Source: Acidimicrobiaceae bacterium (lineage in GTDB: Bacteria; Actinomycetota; Acidimicrobiia; Acidimicrobiales; Aldehydirespiratoraceae). From it: a DNA stretch of 36,267 nt. The position numbers and the translations under genes were made by a program. Below are positions 33,175 to 36,267 of the stretch, piece by piece; the stretch's first letter is position 1, and each line of letters opens with the position of its first letter. The stretch spans positions 1 to 36,267 of the forward strand of contig VXWX01000095.1 of NCBI GenBank assembly GCA_009835735.1, in the 5' to 3' direction. The notes below the pieces were generated by a model. It ran no database searches and was not told the origin of the DNA. It was given only the letters and a program-made list of their open reading frames with translations.

Positions 33175-33549
33175 ATGACATCGCTCGACTTCGGAGCCGC
33201 AGCCCGCTCGCTGGCACGGGCGGCTCACCTGCGCGGCCTGGTCGTGCCCGTGTTCGCCAGCCCGCCGTCCCGCCGCGACCTCCACCGGTCCATCCGCCGC
33301 CGCAACGGTTCGCCGGTGGTGTCGATCCGCCTCGGGGACCGGCCCCGGGGGGCGGTGCTGGCCGACATGATCGAGGGGATCGTGGTGGCCAACTATCTCG
33401 AGGACTCCAAAGCCGACCTGGTGCGGTCCGCCCTGTGGCTAGCCATCGACGGCGAGGGTGAAGAGGATGACGCCAGCACACTCACCTTGAGGACAGAGGT
33501 CGCCGTAGCCGCCCCGCCGCCAGTTTCAACCAAGGCAGTCGCCGCATAG
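33175..33549 (+). CDS. Hypothetical protein (124 aa)
   Basis: I do not recognise a family. The protein begins MTSLDFGAAARSLARAAHL with a basic middle (SRRDLHRSIRRRNGSPVVSI). It continues with GDRPRGAVLADMIEGIVVANYL and a helical SKADLVRSALWLAID, then an acidic patch (GEGEEDD) and an Ala/Pro-rich end. There is no signal peptide or membrane segment. The reading frame, strong third-position GC and placement between two genes support coding. Start is ATG 33175, or GTG 33169 two codons earlier. It shares a bidirectional promoter with the nuclease, so a linked DNA-related role is conceivable but unproven. Confidence 0.7.
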   Translation: MTSLDFGAAARSLARAAHLRGLVVPVFASPPSRRDLHRSIRRRNGSPVVSIRLGDRPRGAVLADMIEGIVVANYLEDSKADLVRSALWLAIDGEGEEDDASTLTLRTEVAVAAPPPVSTKAVAA

Positions 33550-33559
33550 AGACACCGCT

Positions 33560-33565
33560 TATCAT
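33560..33565 (+). promoter_or_regulatory. Candidate -10 box (TATCAT) for the small 33608 gene
   Basis: TATCAT ends 7 nt before an ATG at 33573 that opens a 10-codon ORF (33573-33605), which ends 2 nt before the GTG of the next gene. Confidence 0.4.
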
Positions 33566-33572
33566 CCATGCC

Positions 33573-33605
33573 ATGGTCGCACGACGGAAGTTCTTGGAGG
33601 CGTAG
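33573..33605 (+). CDS. Possible 10-aa leader peptide
   Basis: ATG...TAG encodes MVARRKFLEA. It lies at leaderless spacing from TATCAT and contains the Shine-Dalgarno (GGAGG, 33596-33600) of the next gene, so its translation could influence that gene. It may be chance. Confidence 0.3.
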   Translation: MVARRKFLEA

Positions 33606-33607
33606 CT

Positions 33608-33781
33608 GTGAGCAAGTCCCGGGCTGAGCGACTAGCGGCGTTCGAGAAGTGGGCAAGCCGTGTGAAGAGCGGAGAGTTGAAGGTCGGGGGCCGTTCACGG
33701 GAGATCGTCGACAAGCTTGAGGACACCCCGGAAGCTGATGATGAGGCTGCTGGGCCGACGAGCACCATCCTCGCGGGCTGA
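33608..33781 (+). CDS. Small hypothetical protein (57 aa)
   Basis: The GTG at 33608 has a strong GGAGG 7 nt upstream. The 57-residue product starts MSKSRAERLAAFEKWASRVK, a charged helix, continues GELKVGGRSREIVDKLEDTP, and ends in an acidic, then Ala/Gly-rich tail. No family recognised. Ribosome binding site, frame and sensible helical composition make it a likely gene. Its codons are somewhat richer in A/T than those of the upstream housekeeping genes. No partner gene is evident. Confidence 0.6.
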   Translation: MSKSRAERLAAFEKWASRVKSGELKVGGRSREIVDKLEDTPEADDEAAGPTSTILAG

Positions 33782-33879
33782 GCCGAGCAGCGGAGCCTGT
33801 ACTACCGACCTGAGCGGACAAGCGCACTTGGCCGGCGCCGGAGGATGGGCCAGCCCAACGGCGGTACCGTGACGGGCGT

Positions 33880-33966
33880 GCCCGGGTGGCGCAACTGGCA
33901 GACGCGGCCCGCTTAAAACGGGCTGTCCTAACGGACATGTGGGTTCGAGTCCCACCCCGGGCACCA
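33880..33966 (+). tRNA. tRNA-Leu (anticodon TAA)
   Basis: The acceptor GCCCGGG (33880-33886) pairs with CCCGGGC (33956-33962), then A73 and an encoded CCA (33964-33966). The anticodon stem GCCCG/CGGGC closes a CTTAAAA loop, anticodon TAA. The long variable arm (TGTCC...GGACA) is diagnostic of a class II tRNA. The T arm is GTGGG-TTCGAGT-CCCAC. It marks the left edge of a segment with different base composition. Confidence 0.97.
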
Positions 33967-34403
33967 TCAAATGCCCTTCGCAAACAGGCAACCCCTAGAT
34001 CCAGGTCACTCACGGTTGTCCACGCAAGTGTCCCACACCAAGGGACGTGTACGAGCCGCGAGTTGGTGCCTTCGCTCTGGTACATGAGATCGATGGCGAG
34101 GATCCAGCCTTCAACGGTGCCGCTGTCCACCTGTTCCTTCTGATCGTTGAGCGGCCTGCACAGCGAACCCCATCTGCGTCAGCGTCTGCGCTAATATAGA
34201 AAGCAGCCCTTCCTGTGGCCCTGTGGTTTGTGGGGTTGGAGGCCGGGAGGGGCTACGACCGCCCGGGCACGAAGTTCTCGTGCGCGGCGATACCGCTGTC
34301 TGGGCCCGCGAAGGGGGCCCTGGGCGCTGGAGTAGCTGGCGGGTGGCTTGGGTACGGTAGGCCTTAGTTACACAGGTGCAATTTTCACAGAAAGGAGGAA
34401 TCA
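33967..34403 (+). other. Intergenic region of 437 nt, partly highly structured; candidate non-coding RNA
   Basis: No convincing gene is present on either strand. The left part (to about 34195) is unremarkable. From about 34200 to 34345 it is GC-rich and full of inverted repeats: GCACGA-AGTTC-TCGTGC (34267-34283), GGGCCC-N7-GGGCCC (34302-34320), and CCGGG/CCCGG combinations. The repeated CTGTGG (about 34213-34226) is also there. This sits directly upstream of the reverse transcriptase gene, where partner RNAs of some defence RTs are encoded. A TACGGT box at 34353-34358 could start the RT mRNA. Confidence 0.4.
34391..34398 (+). promoter_or_regulatory. Strong Shine-Dalgarno (AAAGGAGG) for the reverse transcriptase gene
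   Basis: AAAGGAGG is 5 nt before the ATG at 34404. It contrasts with the leaderless starts of most neighbouring genes and fixes the start. Confidence 0.8.
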
Positions 34404-35906
34404 ATGCGGGTGTCACGGTCATGCAGCGGCGGGAGACAGCCACACCCGGATGAGGTCGCGGCAAACTTGCGAGCGGGGGTTCCTGCAACCCGCAGGCGAG
34501 CGCTCCCTGATGTGCGGGCCTGGGCAGACTTCACCGCAGCGCCTGAGTTGGTGCACAAGCGCTTGGGCACTCGCTTGAGGGAAGGGCGGTGCCCATACGT
34601 CGCGAGCACCTTCCCGACTCCCAAGCCTGGGAACGACGAGATGCGGGCAGTCGCGTCGCTTGATCTGTATGACGAACTCTACTATCGGATCCTCGTCGGG
34701 CGAGTCTCGCCGATCGTCGATCGGGCATTGGGTCCGGACGTGTTCAGCTACCGACTCGAGAACGCTCCACCCGGTTGGTCGGTGCGGGACATCCAGGCGG
34801 CATTCGAGTTGCGGCGCGAACGAGGCGAGGCGCTGTATGCCGATAATCACTGCAATGCAATGGGGGTTGCTGATATACGGCACTACTACCCGTCAGTTCG
34901 GTTGGGCACGCTCATGGAGACTCTGGGCAGGCTCGGCCTAACCGATGAATCGGTCGGTCCCATCGTCAACTTTCTCGGTCTCCTCCCAAGCATGGGCGCT
35001 CCGCCCGGGCTTCCGGTGGACTTGGAGTCGTCCGGGTTGCTGGCCAACGCTGTGCTGATCGGTCTAGACGATGCGATGGCAGGACGAGTCCTCGGCCATG
35101 TTCGGTTGACGGACGATAGCTGGCTGTACCTTCAGTCCGAGGCCGATTGGCCAGATGTGTACGGCGCGTACGTCTTGGCTACGGCGGAACTTGGTCTCGA
35201 AGTGAACACGTCCAAAGTCGCTGTCTACTCCAAGGGCAGCGGCGAGGCTGAACATGTGATGCAGCACGGTCACATCGCCTACCTGATGTCGCGCCCGGCA
35301 GGCCACCGTGCTCCGGAGGAGGTAACTGAGGAACTTGGGTGGCACCTTGACCAACCGAACCCGGACTGGGATGTCCTTAGTTTCCTGCTCGGTGAACTCA
35401 ACGGTGATGCTGAGGGTCTTAAGGTGCTATACACCAATCCAGAGATGTTCGATGAAATACCAAGCAATGTTGGCCGATACCTGCTTGCTCTCGCTGGTGA
35501 CCGACGCAGGAGAAAGAAGATAGATGCTGACTGGCTCATTGATAGGGCCACAACCGCGCGCGGACCCCGGTCACTCGCAGGTCAACTCCAAGCGTGTCGA
35601 GTGGCCAGTCGGCTGCGAATGAGCAAAGCGCACGGCAAGCGCTTGGAAGAACTTGCTACCGATAGCAACTCGAGACAGTACTCCCCGCTGCAAGCGTGGG
35701 CCGCTACGGCCTGGGGCGCGTCCGATGCTCACCGCCCTGGACGCGCAGTTGAATGTGCCGAGCATTCTGATGACTTCATGGTTAGGCGAGCCTTCGCCTT
35801 GACGGTTCACCCAACGGCATCGACGCCATCCAAAAGATCTCGCTGGTGTCAGAAGCTCAGTTCGGTTGATGCCGACCTAGAGCCAACCCTTGCGAGGCTT
35901 AGGTAG
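34404..35906 (+). CDS. Reverse transcriptase-like protein, Abi/UG (defence-associated RT) type
   Basis: The 500-residue protein has an RT palm and a long C-terminal region. N-terminal RT block: FPTPKPGNDEMRAVASL through ELYYRILVGRVSPIVDRAL and DVFSYRLE (about 70-119). Motif A: VADIRHYYPSV with Asp157. Motif B: GLPVDLESSGLLAN (202-215). Motif C: VRLTDDSWLY with Asp237-Asp238. Motif D: LGLEVNTSKVAVYS (263-276). Thus the catalytic aspartates are present, but YADD is LTDD and the PQG of motif B is replaced, as in Abi/UG-type RTs. Residues 300-500 look all-helical. There is no maturase, HNH endonuclease, Cas1 or retron VTG motif. Third positions hold visibly more A/T than in the housekeeping genes. 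A role in phage defence is inferred from family resemblance and isolation next to tRNA-Leu. A distant intron RT remnant is the alternative. Confidence 0.78.
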   Translation: MRVSRSCSGGRQPHPDEVAANLRAGVPATRRRALPDVRAWADFTAAPELVHKRLGTRLREGRCPYVASTFPTPKPGNDEMRAVASLDLYDELYYRILVGRVSPIVDRALGPDVFSYRLENAPPGWSVRDIQAAFELRRERGEALYADNHCNAMGVADIRHYYPSVRLGTLMETLGRLGLTDESVGPIVNFLGLLPSMGAPPGLPVDLESSGLLANAVLIGLDDAMAGRVLGHVRLTDDSWLYLQSEADWPDVYGAYVLATAELGLEVNTSKVAVYSKGSGEAEHVMQHGHIAYLMSRPAGHRAPEEVTEELGWHLDQPNPDWDVLSFLLGELNGDAEGLKVLYTNPEMFDEIPSNVGRYLLALAGDRRRRKKIDADWLIDRATTARGPRSLAGQLQACRVASRLRMSKAHGKRLEELATDSNSRQYSPLQAWAATAWGASDAHRPGRAVECAEHSDDFMVRRAFALTVHPTASTPSKRSRWCQKLSSVDADLEPTLARLR

Positions 35907-36145
35907 GTCACGACCACCGGATCAGCGCTGACATCGGATCGATGTCGCCAGGGGGTTCGTTCCTACGCTCATCGTCACAGCGCCCGGCGTACGCACGGTT
36001 GATGGTGACCTTGATGCTGAGGAGGGCGTCGCTGCAGGTCTTGCCTATGGCGTCGATTTGCAGGCTCAGTGTCGAGTTGCTCCTATGGGGTTCGGATCGT
36101 CGCTCTGTTGATGCGCGAAAGCACTATCCCGGGTTAGCACTCATG
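35907..36145. other. Intergenic region of 239 nt between the RT and acyl-CoA dehydrogenase genes
   Basis: No gene with a start codon and family resemblance is seen. The minus strand has a 71-codon open stretch (36123-35908) without ATG, GTG or TTG at its beginning; it may be a gene remnant. No tRNA-Leu 3'-end duplicate, integrase or clear terminator was found. Confidence 0.4.
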
Positions 36146-36267
36146 TCATGCGGCTGTTCCGAGGCCTAGCTCTCGGGAGATCACTAGGCGCTGGATCTCG
36201 CTGGTGCCTTCACCGATTTCGAGGATCTTGGCGTCGCGGTAGAAGCGGGCGACGGGGGTCTCGTCGA
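36146..36267 (-). CDS. Acyl-CoA dehydrogenase, C-terminal end (partial)
   Basis: The last 40 codons are visible: [20 protein letters not shown] followed by [19 protein letters not shown] and TGA (36148-36146). The [18 protein letters not shown] block is the FAD-contacting C-terminal signature of acyl-CoA dehydrogenases, flavoproteins of beta-oxidation and amino-acid catabolism. The rest of the gene lies beyond the window. It marks the return of ordinary core metabolism to the right of the RT segment. Confidence 0.92.
   Translation of the reverse strand, partial: DETPVARFYRDAKILEIGEGTSEIQRLVISRELGLGTAA

Noticed and set aside
33967..34130. Minus-strand open frame just after tRNA-Leu, considered as an integrase remnant
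   Set aside because: The translation (VEGWILAIDLMYQSEGTNSR and onward) shows no recombinase motifs, and the frame runs straight into the tRNA antisense.
34200..35906. Retron (msr-msd plus RT)
   Set aside because: No YADD, no VTG or NAXXH motif, and no clear long terminal inverted repeats bounding an msr-msd; an Abi/UG-type RT fits better.

Overview
The window is high-GC DNA with an actinobacterial gene order and very probably comes from a member of the Acidimicrobiia or a close relative. This is inferred from protein character and synteny, not from a database search. The lineage clues are two tiny actinobacterial ribosomal proteins (bL37-like and bS22-like), a diiron acyl-ACP desaturase, a DUF501 protein beside Ppx/GppA, an Rpf-like transglycosylase between tatD and rsmA, and the order rsmI-metG-tatD-rpf-rsmA-ispE ... 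prs-rplY-pth-mfd-mazG-eno-ftsB. Most monocistronic or first genes lack a Shine-Dalgarno sequence and carry a TANNNT -10 box 5-10 nt before the start codon, so leaderless mRNAs appear to be the rule.

Layout. (1) 1-1647, minus strand: the 5' part of a His/Asp-rich lipoprotein gene, an HhH-PHP phosphoesterase and a DCC-family thiol oxidoreductase. (2) 1714-4354: bL37-like protein plus YchF-type GTPase, acyl-ACP desaturase, DUF192 protein. (3) 4351-9898: rsmI, metG, tatD, rpf-like gene, rsmA, ispE, a dense housekeeping run of RNA modification, translation, cell-wall and isoprenoid genes. A bS22-like gene lies convergently on the minus strand at 9923-10015. (4) 10108-19429: tRNA-Gln, prs, rplY, pth, mfd, a parvulin lipoprotein, mazG, eno and an ftsB/divIC-like gene. 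glmU, often next to prs, is absent here. (5) 19442-24454: a thioesterase followed by a compact set of CO-dehydrogenase/molybdenum-hydroxylase accessory genes (coxD-, coxE-, xdhC/coxF-, mocA- and coxG-like) with no structural subunits. It sits between ftsB and DUF501-ppx, genes that are usually close together. (6) 24477-26564: DUF501, ppx/gppA, GNAT acetyltransferase. (7) 26561-33101: pyruvate carboxylase and enoyl-CoA hydratase (minus), MFS transporter (plus), and a Cas4/RecB-like nuclease with a probable Fe-S cluster (minus). (8) 33175-33781: two small genes of unknown function. (9) 33880-36145: tRNA-Leu(TAA), then a less GC-rich segment with a GC-rich structured stretch and a 500-residue reverse-transcriptase-like protein, ended by the 3' part of an acyl-CoA dehydrogenase gene (minus).

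The most notable item is the reverse transcriptase at 34404-35906. It keeps recognisable RT motifs A, B, C (TDD) and D, has a long C-terminal region, and lacks the signatures of group II introns and retrons. It has a strong Shine-Dalgarno unlike its leaderless neighbours and sits alone downstream of a tRNA gene. This fits a defence-associated (Abi/UG/DRT-like) reverse transcriptase, possibly with an RNA partner encoded just upstream. The second notable item is the cox-type maturation operon placed inside a housekeeping neighbourhood, with an 8-bp-arm palindrome over its predicted -35 region.
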